This document shows, piece after piece, positions 20,476 through 33,593 of a stretch of DNA of 64,000 nucleotides. Positions within the stretch are counted from its first letter, which is position 1. Each line of letters starts with the position of its first letter. Position numbers and translations under genes: made by a program. A model generated the notes under the pieces. The model did no database searches. It was not told where the DNA came from and worked only from the letters and a program-made list of their open reading frames with translations. The DNA is from Cinclus cinclus (taxonomy: Eukaryota > Chordata > Aves > Passeriformes > Cinclidae), in assembly GCF_963662255.1 (NCBI RefSeq), contig NC_085046.1, positions 53,786,570 to 53,850,569 on the forward strand, written 5' to 3'.

Positions 20476-22726
20476 GAGTAGGTGTAGGAGTAAAGAATCA
20501 ATGTTAGGAGTTGGAAATTGTTTTTAGAAGTAGGAAATAAATGGTAGAGTTAGGGAATCAATTGTAGAAGTAGGAAATAAATTGTTGTTTCTCTGACACA
20601 GTCTCAGAGTGTGGCTTTCTCGGCCTTCTCCTGTTGCCTTTTCCCTCTGCCCTCAAATGCCAATGTGGGCGGCAACTGGGAGGGGAGGGGATAGGAACAT
20701 TGTAGCCACAGGGGCCCAGAGGAGCCCTGGCAGGGGCCTGTGCCCAGTGCTACAGGAAGACAAGAAGCAGCCCCCAGGCCAAGCTTGGGACCCAGCCTGG
20801 GAGTCTGGAAAGCTTCCTGCTCTCAACTGCAGGGCAGGACAGGCCATCTTCATGGGGCATGAGCTGCAGGCAGCAAGCGAGCTAAAAGGGACAGAAGGAG
20901 CCCTCAGCTGGGGTCACAGTCAGTGCTGCAGAGGAAAGCAAAACTTCTCGGGATCCAGAGCCAATGTGGCCTGAGGGAAAGTTCCTTCTTGACCCCAGGG
21001 CTACTGATTGGCCGTGTTGAAAAGGGGCTCTGGAATGAAGGCAGCCAGTGGAAACACCGGTCGCCTTGGAGAACCACATGCCATCCTGCCTGTTCAGCAG
21101 AGTCAGTTGCACAGGGCAACCCAGGGTCTGCCAGGCCAAGTGCCAGTGGCACAATAGGTAGAGTCTGCAAGGATGCTCCAGGAAGACCCTGATGCAAAGA
21201 GATGGAGAGATGCTTCGTTGATGTGGCTAGCTTTTAGCTGTCAGAATAAACCAAAACTCTTGTAGGGATCTTCAGAAGATCCCGCCCTTCAAAATGACAA
21301 TGGCCTGCACCGAGAGAGGGGCCGGCTTCCAGTTTGATGCCGCCCTGAGCACTGAAGGGGATGAGTGGAGGGAAAGAGCCAAGAGGAAGGATGGATTTGA
21401 ACAAATCCACAGGATTCCTGCCAAGCCATTGAAGCCTAAGTGCAGATGTATCATTGGCCAAGGAAATGAGTGACTTGAGATGGCAAGAAGTCAGATGTGT
21501 ACAGGCGAGAAACGCAAGCCCTCTATTTAAGGAGGGTTCCGAACAATCAAGAGAGCTTTGGTCACGTGGATCACCGAGGGTTGTGTGTCTGTCTCCAGCC
21601 AGGACCGCGGTTACCGTTCTACTCAACGACAGCAGAGATTTTCTCCCCGTTTTGGACCGTTTTTGGTTTGCCCAAAAGGGTGCTTGATGCTTCTTTTTCA
21701 GTTCTCTCTCCATCATCAACTTGATGTTTCAATGGGATGAGGAGAGCAACAGCGGGTTGCAAGGGTCACTGAGCTAAGGACCACACCATCGTGCCCGTCA
21801 ACAGCGATCCAATGGGGCTGTGGAGAAGAAAAGAAATGGGAATTGAAAAGCAACCTGGCAAGAAGTTGATGCGGAGACTGGCAGGAGATGTCAGCATGTG
21901 CTCGCCTGTCCGAGTGGCGCAGGCGAGCAGCACTGAGAATAGAGAAGAAGGGCTGTCATGTCACGGGATTTAAAGCAGCCAAGCCACGTGCCTGATGTTC
22001 ACAGAAGCCTCCCGTGCCAAAAGTGGGAAACTAGCAGGTAATGTGCTTCTAGAGGAGAAATGCTGGGACTGAGGTGGCCAAATGATTATAAAATCCAAGG
22101 CAAGAAAGAGGGAATGATGGCATGGCCCACGTACCCCATGTTTTCTCCTGAGGCCGTGTACTTGCAGGGGCTAAAGGCCCGCTCTGGCAGATTTGGAAGG
22201 CAGTCAAGGCAGCCAGACGAGAGCAGTGACATCAGCGTGACATCAGCGGCCCACAAACCGCATGGGTGGCAACCTCAGTGAGCAAAGCATTGTGACCTCA
22301 CATCCCTCACTGCTTATGTTTGGGCACAGACAGAGCTGGGCTCAGACCGGCTCGCGCCTGGACTCCTGGCAAGCGTGCCTGCGAGGACTGGAAGCCCGCG
22401 AGGTCCTTGGGAGCTGCTGTGGGCAAGTCTGGGTTGTGATTCCCACGCCTTTGCCTGTTTCCTTAGCCATACGTGGTTGAGGAAGCCAAGCAGTGTGAGC
22501 GGTGCTTGCGGCGGCACAGGTGAGCGGTGCAGGAAAGGACTACGGGGTGGCCGTGGGCTGGGCGATGGTGTCTGGGGAGCTGTGAGTGTGTGGTGTCCTT
22601 CTTGAGGGGCCTGGGCGCTCCTTTGAGCCGCCCATCTCCCTGGGACAGCAAGTGACCTGTTTTGCAGCGTGTCACACCAGCAGGAGGGAGCAGCTGCTGT
22701 GCCCAGCTCTGCTGCAAGCCACAAGC
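20476..22726. other. Spacer 6, upstream of copy 7
   Basis: Short form (4-bp deletion near 20777). Poly(A) signals at 20536 and 20576, palindrome 21265-21283, TATAAAA 22087-22093, CRE-like cluster ending 22300, leader intron 22520-22667. It shares CATCATCAAC (CpG lost, near 21713) with spacer 1. Confidence 0.8.
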
Positions 22727-23773
22727 ATGGCCACGGAGACAGACTGGAACTGCCCCATCTGCCGTGACGGTCCCGGTGAAAAGGCTTCTGTAACACCGTG
22801 CGTCCACCAGTTCTGCCTGGGCTGCATTGTGCGCTGGGTCAAGACCAAGCCATTGTGCCCCCTGTGCAGGCAGCCTATCAAGAGCATCGTTTACTCTGTT
22901 CGGTCGGAGGAAGACTTTCTGGAGATAGCTCTCCCAAGCTCCTCAGACTCATGGGCTGCTGGTCACCAGGATGAGCAGGGGGCTGCGGAGCGCATGCCCA
23001 GCACCTATGTAGCTGGCTTCCCAGCTGAGCTCTGGGCTGGCATTTTCCAGGACTGCTCAGAAATCCTGGAGCCCCTGCTGCCCTGGCTGAACCAGGAGCT
23101 TTCGCAGCTGCTCAGGACCCACTGGTGGGAGGTGGCTCTGGCACAGAGTGTGGTCGTAGCCAATTTGTGCTACTATGGGCTGAGGCAGGAGGCCTTGGTC
23201 CAGGAGCTGCAAGGCCTGCTGCAGGAGCAGACGGTGGCATTTGTGCGCCGGCTCATTGACACTGCTGCTGACAGGTGCAGTGATGAGATCCTGCGGCGGA
23301 TGAACCTCCTGAACTCCCATGCTCAGGAGGAAGAGGAGCAGGAGCAGGAGCAGGAGGAAGAGGAGGAGGGTCCCAAAGGCATCACTGCCTCCCTCCAGGG
23401 GACTCTCACCCCCATGGTGGCCTCCTCCCACAGCCCTATGGTCTCCAATGTGGAAGCAGACACTGGAACATTGGAAGCCACGCTGCGTGAGGGGCCCAGC
23501 CGCTCTCCATCCATGCCCGTCCATGCAGAGCGGGAGCAGCCCCAGGACGAGCCTGGCGAGGCAGCAGCAGCAGCAGCAGCAGGAGAAGGCCCCTCTGCCC
23601 AAGGCTGCAGCCGCAGCCCTCGTGCTCCTGGCCGGGACACGGACAGCGTGCCCAAGGAGCGCCGGCGCCCCACAAAGAGGAAGGCCTCTAGACCTCAGGA
23701 CTCTCCCCAGCCCCCAAAAAGGCCGTCCCGCCAGCGCAAGCCCAAGCCAAGGCCCCTTGATTGTAGGAAGTAG
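22727..23773 (+). CDS. TOPORS-like: Copy 7: TOPORS-like RING E3 ligase, 348 aa
   Basis: Same predicted protein as copy 3 (Gly163, seven GCA codons at 23561-23581, Arg337). It opens the second copy of the three-gene block. Its 3' flank carries CAGTCTGAGAG at 23898, where copy 3 has CAGTCTCAGAG, a base otherwise seen after copies 11, 13, 14 and 17-19. Confidence 0.9.
   Translation: MATETDWNCPICRDGPGEKASVTPCVHQFCLGCIVRWVKTKPLCPLCRQPIKSIVYSVRSEEDFLEIALPSSSDSWAAGHQDEQGAAERMPSTYVAGFPAELWAGIFQDCSEILEPLLPWLNQELSQLLRTHWWEVALAQSVVVANLCYYGLRQEALVQELQGLLQEQTVAFVRRLIDTAADRCSDEILRRMNLLNSHAQEEEEQEQEQEEEEEGPKGITASLQGTLTPMVASSHSPMVSNVEADTGTLEATLREGPSRSPSMPVHAEREQPQDEPGEAAAAAAAGEGPSAQGCSRSPRAPGRDTDSVPKERRRPTKRKASRPQDSPQPPKRPSRQRKPKPRPLDCRK
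23561..23581 (+). repeat. GCA tract of copy 7, 7 codons
   Basis: Seven uninterrupted GCA codons. Confidence 0.95.
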
Positions 23774-26028
23774 GAGTAGGTGTAGGAGTAAAGAATCAAT
23801 GTTAGGAGTTGGAAATTGTTTTTAGAAGTAGGAAATAAATGGTAGAGTTAGGGAATCAATTTTAGAAGTAGGAAATAAATTGTTGTTTCTCTGACACAGT
23901 CTGAGAGTGTGGCTTTCTCGGCCTTCTCCTGTTGCCTTTTCCCTCTGCCCTCAAATGCCAATGTGGGCGGCAACTGGGAGGGGAGGGGATAGGAACATTG
24001 TAGCCACAGGGGCCCAGAGGAGCCCAGGCAGGGGCCTGTGCCCAGTGCTACAGGAAGACAAGAAGCAGCCCCCAGGCAGGCCAAGCTTGGGACCCAGCCT
24101 GGGAGTCTGGAAAGCTTCCTGCTCTCAACTGCAGGGCAGGACAGGCCATCTTCATGGGGCATGAGCTGCAGGCAGCAAGCGAGCTAAAAGGGACAGAAGG
24201 AGCCCTCAGCTGGGGTCACAGTCAGTGCTGCAGAGGAAAGCAAAACTTCTCGGGATCCAGAGCCAATGTGGCCTGAGGGAAAGTTCCTTCTTGACCCCAG
24301 GGCTACTGATTGGCCGTGTTGAAAAGGGGCTCTGGAATGAAGGCAGCCAGTGGAAACACCGGTCGCCTTGGAGAACCACATGCCATCCTGCCTGTTCAGC
24401 AGAGTCAGTTGCACAGGGCAACCCAGGGTCTGCCAGGCCAAGTGCCAGTGGCACAATAGGTAGAGTCTGCAAGGATGCTCCAGGAAGACCCTGATGCAAA
24501 GAGATGGAGAGATGCTTCATTGGTGTGGCTAGCTTTTAGCTGTCAGAATAAACCAAAACTCTTGTAGGGATCTTCAGAAGATCCCGCCCTTCAAAATGAC
24601 AGTGGCCTGCACCGAGAGAGGGGCCGGCTTCCAGTTTGATGCCGCCCTGAGCACTGAAGGGGATGAGTGGAGGGAAAGAGCCAAGAGGAAGGATGGATTT
24701 GAACAAATCCACAGGATTCCTGCCAAGCCATTGAAGCCTAAGTGCAGATGTATCATTGGCCAAGGAAATGAGTGACTTGAGATGGCAAGAAGTCAGATGT
24801 GTACAGGCGAGAAACGCAAGCCCTCTATTTAAGGAGGGTTCCGAACAATCAAGAGAGCTTTGGTCACGTGGATCACCGAGGGTTGTGTGTCTGTCTCCAG
24901 CCAGGACCGCGGTTACCGTTCTACTCAACGACAGCAGAGATTTTCTCCCCGTTTTGGACCGTTTTTGGTTTGCCCAAAAGGGTGCTTGATGCTTCTTTTT
25001 CAGTTCTCTCTCCATCGTCAACTTGATGTTTCAATGGGATGAGGAGAGCAACAGCGGGTTGCAAGGGTCACTGAGCTAAGGACCACACCATCGTGCCCGT
25101 CAACAGCGATCCAATGGGGCTGTGGAGAAGAAAAGAAATGGGAATTGAAAAGCAACCTAGCAAGAAGTTGATGCGGAGACTGGCAGGAGATGTCAGCATG
25201 TGCTCGCCTGTCCGAGTGGCGCAGGCGAGCAGCACTGAGAATAGAGAAGAAGGGCTGTCATGTCACGGGATTTAAAGCAGCCAAGCCACGTGCCTGATGT
25301 TCACAGAAGCCTCCCGTGCCAAAAGTGGGAAACTAGCAGGTAATGTGCTTCTAGAGGAGAAATGCTGGGACTGAGGTGGCCAAATGATTATAAAATCCAA
25401 GGCAAGAAAGAGGGAATGATGGCATGGCCCACGTACCCCATGTTTTCTCCTGAGGCCGTGTACTTGCAGGGGCTAAAGGCCCGCTCTGGCAGATTTGGAA
25501 GGCAGTCAAGGCAGCCAGACGAGAGCAGTGACATCAGCGTGACATCAGCGGCCCACAAACCGCATGGGTGGCAACCTCAGTGAGCAAAGCATTGTGACCT
25601 CACATCCCTCACTGCTTATGTTTGGGCACAGACAGAGCTGGGCTCAGACCGGCTCGCGCCTGGACTCCTGGCAAGCGTGCCTGCGAGGACTGGAAGCCCG
25701 CGAGGTCCTTGGGAGCTGCTGTGGGCAAGTCTGGGTTGTGATTCCCACGCCTTTGCCTGTTTCCTTAGCCATACGTGGTTGAGGAAGCCAAGCAGTGTGA
25801 GCGGTGCTTGCGGCGGCACAGGTGAGCGGTGCAGGAAAGGACTACGGGGTGGCCGTGGGCTGGGCGATGGTGTCTGGGGAGCTGTGAGTGTGTGGTGTCC
25901 TTCTTGAGGGGCCTGGGCGCTCCTTTGAGCCGCCCATCTCCCTGGGACAGCAAGTGACCTGTTTTGCAGCGTGTCACACCAGCAGGAGGGAGCAGCTGCT
26001 GTGCCCAGCTCTGCTGCAAGCCACAAGC
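23774..26028. other. Spacer 7, upstream of copy 8
   Basis: Long form. Poly(A) signals at 23834 and 23874, palindrome 24567-24585, TATAAAA 25389-25395, CRE-like cluster ending 25602, leader intron 25822-25969. Apart from the CTGAGAG base near 23900 and a few others it matches spacer 3. Confidence 0.8.
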
Positions 26029-26861
26029 ATGGCCACGGAGACAGACTGGAACTGCCCCATCTGCCGTGACGGTCCCGGTGAAAAGGCTTCTGTAACACCG
26101 TGCGTCCACCAGTTCTGCCTGGGCTGCATTGTGCGCTGGGTCAAGACCAAGCCATTGTGCCCCCTGTGCAGGCAGCCTATCAAGAGCATCGTTTACTCTG
26201 TTCGGTCGGAGGAAGACTTTCTGGAGATAGCTCTCCCAAGCTCCTCAGACTCATGGGCTGCTGGTCACCAGGATGAGCAGGGGGCTGCGGAGCGCATGCC
26301 CAGCACCTATGTAGCTGGCTTCCCAGCTGAGCTCTGGGCTGGCATTTTCCAGGACTGCTCAGAAATCCTGGAGCCCCTGCTGCCCTGGCTGAACCAGGAG
26401 CTTTCGCAGCTGCTCAGGACCCACTGGTGGGAGGTGGCTCTGGCACAGAGTGTGGTCGTAGCCAATTTGTGCTACTATGGGCTGAGGCAGGAGGCCTTGG
26501 TCCAGGAGCTGCAAGGCCTGCTGCAGGAGCAGACGGTGGCATTTGTGCGCCGGCTCATTGACACTGCTGCTGACAGGTGCAGTGATGAGATCCTGCGGCG
26601 GATGAACCTCCTGAACTCCCATGCTCAGGAGGAAGAGGAGCAGGAGCAGGAGCAGGAGGAAGAGGAGGAGGGTCCCAAAGGCATCACTGCCTCCCTCCAG
26701 GGGACTCTCACCCCCATGGTGGCCTCCTCCCACAGCCCTATGGTCTCCAATGTGGAAGCAGACACTGGAACATTGGAAGCCACGCTGCGTGAGGGGCCCA
26801 GCCGCTCTCCATCCATGCCCGTCCATGCAGAGCGGGAGCAGCCCCAGGACGAGCCTGGCGA

Positions 26862-26921
<60 letters not shown>

Positions 26922-27108
26922 AGGCCCCTCTGCCCAAGGCTGCAGCCGCAGCCCTCGTGCTCCTGGCCGGGACACGGACAGCGTGCCCAAGGAGCGCCGG
27001 CGCCCCACAAAGAGGAAGGCCTCTAGACCTCAGGACTCTCCCCAGCCCCCAAAAAGGCCGTCCCGCCAGTGCAAGCCCAAGCCAAGGCCCCTTGATTGTA
27101 GGAAGTAG
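26029..27108 (+). CDS. TOPORS-like: Copy 8: TOPORS-like RING E3 ligase, 359 aa
   Basis: Gly163, 18 GCA codons (26863-26916), Cys337. Predicted protein identical to that of copy 4. An equal tract length in a slippage-prone repeat points to a very recent block duplication. Confidence 0.9.
26863..26916 (+). repeat. GCA tract of copy 8, 18 codons
   Basis: Eighteen uninterrupted GCA codons. Confidence 0.95.
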
Positions 27109-29363
27109 GAGTAGGTGTAGGAGTAAAGAATCAATGTTAGGAGTTGGAAATTGTTTTTAGAAGTAGGAAATAAATTGTAGAGTTAGGGAATCAATTTTAG
27201 AAGTAGGAAATAAATTGTTGTTTCTCTGACACAGTCTCAGAGTGTGGCTTTCTCGGCCTTCTCCTGCTGTCTTTTCCCTCTGCCCTCAAATGCCAATGTG
27301 GGCGGCAACTGGGAGGGGAGGGGATAGGAACATTGTAGCCACAGGGGCCCAGAGGAGCCCTGGCAGGGGCCTGTGCCCAGTGCTACAGGAAGACAAGAAG
27401 CAGCCCCCAGGCAGGCCAAGCTTGGGACCCAGCCTGGGAGTCTGGAAAGCTTCCTGCTCTCAACTGCAGGGCAGGACAGGCCATCTTCATGGGGCATGAG
27501 CTGCAGGCAGCAAGCGAGCTAAAAGGGACAGAAGGAGCCCTCAGCTGGGGTCACAGTCAGTGCTGCAGAGGAAAGCAAAACTTCTCGGGATCCAGAGCCA
27601 ATGTGGCCTGAGGGAAAGTTCCTTCTTGACCCCAGGGCTACTGATTGGCCGTGTTGAAAAGGGGCTCTGGAATGAAGGCAGCCAGTGGAAACACCGGTCG
27701 CCTTGGAGAACCACATGCCATCCTGCCTGTTCAGCAGAGTCAGTTGCACAGGACAACCCAGGGTCTGCCAGGCCAAGTGCCAGTGGCACAATAGGTAGAG
27801 TCTGCAAGGATGCTCCAGGAAGTCCCTGATGCAAAGAGATGGAGAGATGCTTCGTTGGTGTGGCTAGCTTTTAGCTGTCAGAATAAACCAAAACTCTTGT
27901 AGGGATCTTCAGAAGATCCCGCCCTTCAAAATGACAATGGCCTGCACCGAGAGAGGGGCCAGCTTCCAGTCTGATGCCGCCCTGAGCACTGAAGGGGATG
28001 AGTGGAGGGAAAGAGCCAAGAGGAAGGATGGATTTGAACAAATCCACAGGATTCCTGCCAAGCCATTGAAGCCTAAGTGCAGATGTATCATTGGCCAAGG
28101 AAATGAGTGACTTGAGATGGCAAGAAGTCAGATGTGTACAGGCAAGAAACGCAAGCCCTCTATTTAAGGAGGGTTCCGAACAATCAAGAGAGCTTTTGTC
28201 ACGTGGATCACCGAGGGTTGTGTGTCTGTCTCCAGCCAGGACCGCGGTTACCGTTCTACTCAACGACAGCAGAGATTTTCTCCCCGTTTTGGACCGTTTT
28301 TGGTTTGCCCAAAAGGGTGCTTGATGCTTCTTTTTCAGTTCTCTCTCCATCGTCAACTTGATGTTTCAATGGGATGAGGAGAGCAACAGCGGGTTGCAAG
28401 GGTCACTGAGCTAAGGACCACACCATCGTGCCCGTCAACAGCGATCCAATGGGGCTGTGGAGAAGAAAAGAAATGGGAATTGAAAAGCAACCTGGCAAGA
28501 AGTTGATGCGGAGACTGGCAGGAGATGTCAGCATGTGCTCGCCTGTCCGAGTGGCGCAGGCGAGCAGCACTGAGAATAGAGAAGAAGGGCTGTCATGTCA
28601 CGGGATTTAAAGCAGCCAAGCCACGTGCCTGATGTTCACAGAAGCCTCCCGTGCCAAAAGTGGGAAACTAGCAGGTAATGTGCTTCTAGAGGAGAAATGC
28701 TGGGACTGAGGTGGCCAAATGATTATAAAATCCGAGGCAAGAAAGAGGGAATGATGGCATGGCCCACGTACCCCATGTTTTCTCCTGAGGCCGTGGACTT
28801 GCAGGGGCTAAAGGCCCGCTCTGGCAGATTTGGAAGGCAGTCAAGGCAGCCAGGCGAGAGCAGTGACATCAGCGTGACATCAGCGGCCCACAAACCGCAT
28901 GGGTGGCAACCTCAGTGAGCAAAGCATTGTGACCTCACATCCCTCACTGCTTATGTTTGGGCACAGACAGAGCTGGGCTCAGACCGGCTCGCGCCTGGAC
29001 TCCTGGCAAGCGTGCCTGCGAGGACTGGAAGCCCGCGAGGTCCTTGGGAGCTGCTGTGGGCAAGTCTGGGTTGTGATTCCCACGCCTTTGCCTGTTTCCT
29101 TAGCCATACGTGGTTGAGGAAGCCAAGCAGTGTGAGCGGTGCTTGCGGCGGCACAGGTGAGCGGTGCAGGAAAGGACTACGGGGTGGCCGTGGGCTGGGC
29201 GATGGTGTCTGGGGAGCTGTGAGTGTGTGGTGTCCTTCTTGAGGGGCCTGGGCGCTCCTTTGAGCCGCCCATCTCCCTGGGACAGCAAGTGACCTGTTTT
29301 GCAGCGTGTCACACCAGCAGGAGGGAGCAGCTGCTGTGCCCAGCTCTGCTGCAAGCCACAAGC
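27109..29363. other. Spacer 8, upstream of copy 9
   Basis: Long form, closely matching spacer 4. Poly(A) signals at 27169 and 27209, palindrome 27902-27920, TATAAAA 28724-28730, CRE-like cluster ending 28937, leader intron 29157-29304. Where spacer 4 has AATGACCTGC (near 14636), this one has AATGGCCTGC like most others. Confidence 0.8.
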
Positions 29364-30196
29364 ATGGCCACGGAGACAGACTGGAACTGCCCCATCTGCC
29401 GTGACGGTCCCGGTGAAAAGGCTTCTGTAACACCGTGCGTCCACCAGTTCTGCCTGGGCTGCATTGTGCGCTGGGTCAAGACCAAGCCATTGTGCCCCCT
29501 GTGCAGGCAGCCTATCAAGAGCATCGTTTACTCTGTTCGGTCGGAGGAAGACTTTCTGGAGATAGCTCTCCCAAGCTCCTCAGACTCATGGGCTGCTGGT
29601 CACCAGGATGAGCAGGGGGCTGCGGAGCGCATGCCCAGCACCTATGTAGCTGGCTTCCCAGCTGAGCTCTGGGCTGGCATTTTCCAGGACTGCTCAGAAA
29701 TCCTGGAGCCCCTGCTGCCCTGGCTGAACCAGGAGCTTTCGCAGCTGCTCAGGACCCACTGGTGGGAGGTGGCTCTGGCACAGAGTGTGGTCGTAGCCAA
29801 TTTGTGCTACTATGGGCTGAGGCAGGAGGCCTTGGTCCAGGAGCTGCAAGCCCTGCTGCAGGAGCAGACGGTGGCATTTGTGCGCCGGCTCATTGACACT
29901 GCTGCTGACAGGTGCAGTGATGAGATCCTGCGGCGGATGAACCTCCTGAACTCCCATGCTCAGGAGGAAGAGGAGCAGGAGCAGGAGCAGGAGGAAGAGG
30001 AGGAGGGTCCCAAAGGCATCGCTGCCTCCTTCCAGGGGACTCTCACCCCCATGGTGGCCTCCTCCCACAGCCCTATGGTCTCCAATGTGGAAGCAGACAC
30101 TGGAACATTGGAAGCCACGCTGCGTGAGGGGCCCAGCCGCTCTCCATCCATGCCCGTCCATGCAGAGCGGGAGCAGCCCCAGGACGAGCCTGGCGA

Positions 30197-30262
<66 letters not shown>

Positions 30263-30449
30263 AGGCCCCTCTGCCCAAGGCTGCAGCCGCAGCCCTCGTG
30301 CTCCTGGCCGGGACACGGACAGCGTGCCCAAGGAGCGCCGGCGCCCCACAAAGAGGAAGGCCTCTAGACCTCAGGACTCTCCCCAGCCCCCAAAAAGGCC
30401 GTCCCGCCAGTGCAAGCCCAAGCCAAGGCCCCTTGATTGTAGGAAGTAG
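29364..30449 (+). CDS. TOPORS-like: Copy 9: TOPORS-like RING E3 ligase, 361 aa
   Basis: Ala163, Ala220+Phe223 haplotype, 20 GCA codons (30198-30257), Cys337. It equals copy 5 apart from one extra alanine codon. Confidence 0.9.
30198..30257 (+). repeat. GCA tract of copy 9, 20 codons
   Basis: Twenty uninterrupted GCA codons, one more than its block-A partner at 16899. Confidence 0.95.
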
Positions 30450-32700
30450 GAGTAGGTGTAGGAGTAAAGAATCAATGTTAGGAGTTGGAAATTGTTTTTA
30501 GAAGTAGGAAATAAATGGTAGAGTTAGGGAATCAATTTTAGAAGTAGGAAATAAATTGTTGTTTCTCTGACACAGTCTCAGAGTGTGGCTTTCTCGGCCT
30601 TCTCCTGCTGTCTTTTCCCTCTGCCCTCAAATGCCAATGTGGGCGGCAACTGGGAGGGGAGGGGATAGGAACATTGTAGCCACAGGGGCCCAGAGGAGCC
30701 CTGGCAGGGGCCTGTGCCCAGTGCTACAGGAAGACAAGAAGCAGCCCCCAGGCCAAGCTTGGGGCCCAGCCTGGGAGTCTGGAAAGCTTCCTGCTCTCAG
30801 CTGCAGGGCAGGACAGGCCATCTTCATGGGGCATGAGCTGCAGGCAGCAAGCGAGCTAAAAGGGACAGAAGGAGCCCTCAGCTGGGGTCACAGTCAGTGC
30901 TGCAGAGGAAAGCAAATCTTCTCGGGATCCAGAGCCAATGTGGCCTGAGGGAAAGTTCCTTCTTGACCCCAGGGCTACTGATTGGCCGTGTTGAAAAGGG
31001 GCTCTGGAATGAAGGCAGCCAGTGGAAACACCGGTCGCCTTGGAGAACCACATGCCATCCTGCCTGTTCAGCAGAGTCAGCTGCACAGGACAACCCAGGG
31101 TCTGCCAGGCCAAGTGCCAGTGGCACAATAGGTAGAGTCTGCAAGGATGCTCCAGGAAGACCCTGATGCAAAGAGATGGAGAGATGCTTCGTTGGTGTGG
31201 CTAGCTTTTAGCTGTCAGAATAAACCAAAACTCTTGTAGGGATCTTCAGAAGATCCCGCCCTTCAAAATGACAATGGCCTGCACTGAGAGAGGGGCCGGC
31301 TTCCAGTTTGATGCCGCCCTGAGCACTGAAGGGGATGAGTGGAGGGAAAGAGCCAAGAGGAAGGATGGATTTGAACAAATCCACAGGATTCCTGCCAAGC
31401 CATTGAAGCCTAAGTGCAGATGTATCATTGGCCAAGGAAATGAGTGACTTGAGATGGCAACAAGTCAGATGTGTACAGGCGAGAAACGCAAGCCCTCTAT
31501 TTAAGGAGGGTTCCGAACAATCAAGAGAGCTTTGGTCACGTGGATCACCGAGGGTTGTGTGTCTGTCTCCAGCCAGGACCGCGGTTACCGTTCTACTCAA
31601 CGACAGCAGAGATTTTCTCCCCGTTTTGGACCGTTTTTGGTTTGCCCAAAAGGGTGCTTGATGCTTCTTTTTCAGTTCTCTCTCCATCGTCAACTTGATG
31701 TTTCAATGGGATGAGGAGAGCAACAGCGGGTTGCAAGGGTCACTGAGCTAAGGACCACACCATCGTGCCCGTCAACAGCGATCCAATGGGGCTGTGGAGA
31801 AGAAAAGAAATGGGAATTGAAAAGCAACCTGGCAAGAAGTTGATGCGGAGACTGGCAGGAGATGTCAGCATGTGCTCGCCTGTCCGAGTGGCGCAGGCGA
31901 GCAGCACTGAGAATAGAGAAGAAGGGCTGTCATGTCACGGGATTTAAAGCAGCCAAGCCACGTGCCTGATGTTCACAGAAGCCTCCCGTGCCAAAAGTGG
32001 GAAACTAGCAGGTAATGTGCTTCTAGAGGAGAAATGCTGGGACTGAGGTGGCCAAATGATTATAAAATCCAAGGCAAGAAAGAGGGAATGATGGCATGGC
32101 CCACGTACCCCATGTTTTCTCCTGAGGCCGTGTACTTGCAGGGGCTAAAGGCCTGCTCTGGCAGATTTGGAAGGCAGTCAAGGCAGCCAGGCGAGAGCAG
32201 TGACATCAGCGTGACATCAGCGGCCCACAAACCGCATGGGTGGCAACCTCAGTGAGCAAAGCATTGTGACCTCACATCCCTCACTGCTTATGTTTGGGCA
32301 CAGACAGAGCTGGGCTCAGACCGGCTCGCGCCTGGACTCCTGGCAAGCGTGCCTGCGAGGACTGGAAGCCCGCGAGGTCCTTGGGAGCTGCTGTGGGCAA
32401 GTCTGGGTTGTGATTCCCACGCCTTTGCCTGTTTCCTTAGCCATACGTGGTTGAGGAAGCCAAGCAGTGTGAGCGGTGCTTGCGGCGGCACAGGTGAGCG
32501 GTGCAGGAAAGGACTACGGGGTGGCCGTGGGCTGGGCGATGGTGTCTGGGGAGCTGTGAGTGTGTGGTGTCCTTCTTGAGGGGCCTGGGCGCTCCTTTGA
32601 GCCGCCCATCTCCCTGGGACAGCAAGTGACCTGTTTTGCAGCGTGTCACACCAGCAGGAGGGAGCAGCTGCTGTGCCCAGCTCTGCTGCAAGCCACAAGC
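30450..32700. other. Spacer 9, upstream of copy 10
   Basis: Short form. Poly(A) signals at 30510 and 30550, palindrome 31239-31257, TATAAAA 32061-32067, CRE-like cluster ending 32274, leader intron 32494-32641. Carries AAATCTTCTC near 30914, shared with spacers 15 and 16. Confidence 0.8.
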
Positions 32701-33533
32701 ATGGCCACGGAGACAGACTGGAACTGCCCCATCTGCCGTGACGGTCCCGGTGAAAAGGCTTCTGTAACACCGTGCGTCCACCAGTTCTGCCTGGGCTGCA
32801 TTGTGCGCTGGGTCAAGACCAAGCCATTGTGCCCCCTGTGCAGGCAGCCTATCAAGAGCATCGTTTACTCTGTTCGGTCGGAGGAAGACTTTCTGGAGAT
32901 AGCTCTCCCAAGCTCCTCAGACTCATGGGCTGCTGGTCACCAGGATGAGCAGGGGGCTGCGGAGCGCATGCCCAGCACCTATGTAGCTGGCTTCCCAGCT
33001 GAGCTCTGGGCTGGCATTTTCCAGGACTGCTCAGAAATCCTGGAGCCCCTGCTGCCCTGGCTGAACCAGGAGCTTTCGCAGCTGCTCAGGACCCACTGGT
33101 GGGAGGTGGCTCTGGCACAGAGTGTGGTCGTAGCCAATTTGTGCTACTATGGGCTGAGGCAGGAGGCCTTGGTCCAGGAGCTGCAAGGCCTGCTGCAGGA
33201 GCAGACGGTGGCATTTGTGCGCCGGCTCATTGACACTGCTGCTGACAGGTGCAGTGATGAGATCCTGCGGCGGATGAACCTCCTGAACTCCCATGCTCAG
33301 GAGGAAGAGGAGCAGGAGCAGGAGCAGGAGGAAGAGGAGGAGGGTCCCAAAGGCATCACTGCCTCCCTCCAGGGGACTCTCACCCCCATGGTGGCCTCCT
33401 CCCACAGCCCTATGGTCTCCAATGTGGAAGCAGACACTGGAACATTGGAAGCCACGCTGCGTGAGGGGCCCAGCCGCTCTCCATCCATGCCCGTCCATGC
33501 AGAGCGGGAGCAGCCCCAGGACGAGCCTGGCGA

Positions 33534-33593
<60 letters not shown>

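Larger units (their letters stand above)
22727..32700 (+). repeat. Higher-order block B: copies 7-9 with spacers 7-9
   Basis: Second instance of the three-unit block at 9428-19398. ATG pairs 9428/22727, 12730/26029 and 16065/29364 are each exactly 13,299 bp apart. Differences seen include one GCA codon, AAATCTTCTC for AAAACTTCTC in spacer 9, and single bases in spacer 7. Confidence 0.85.
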
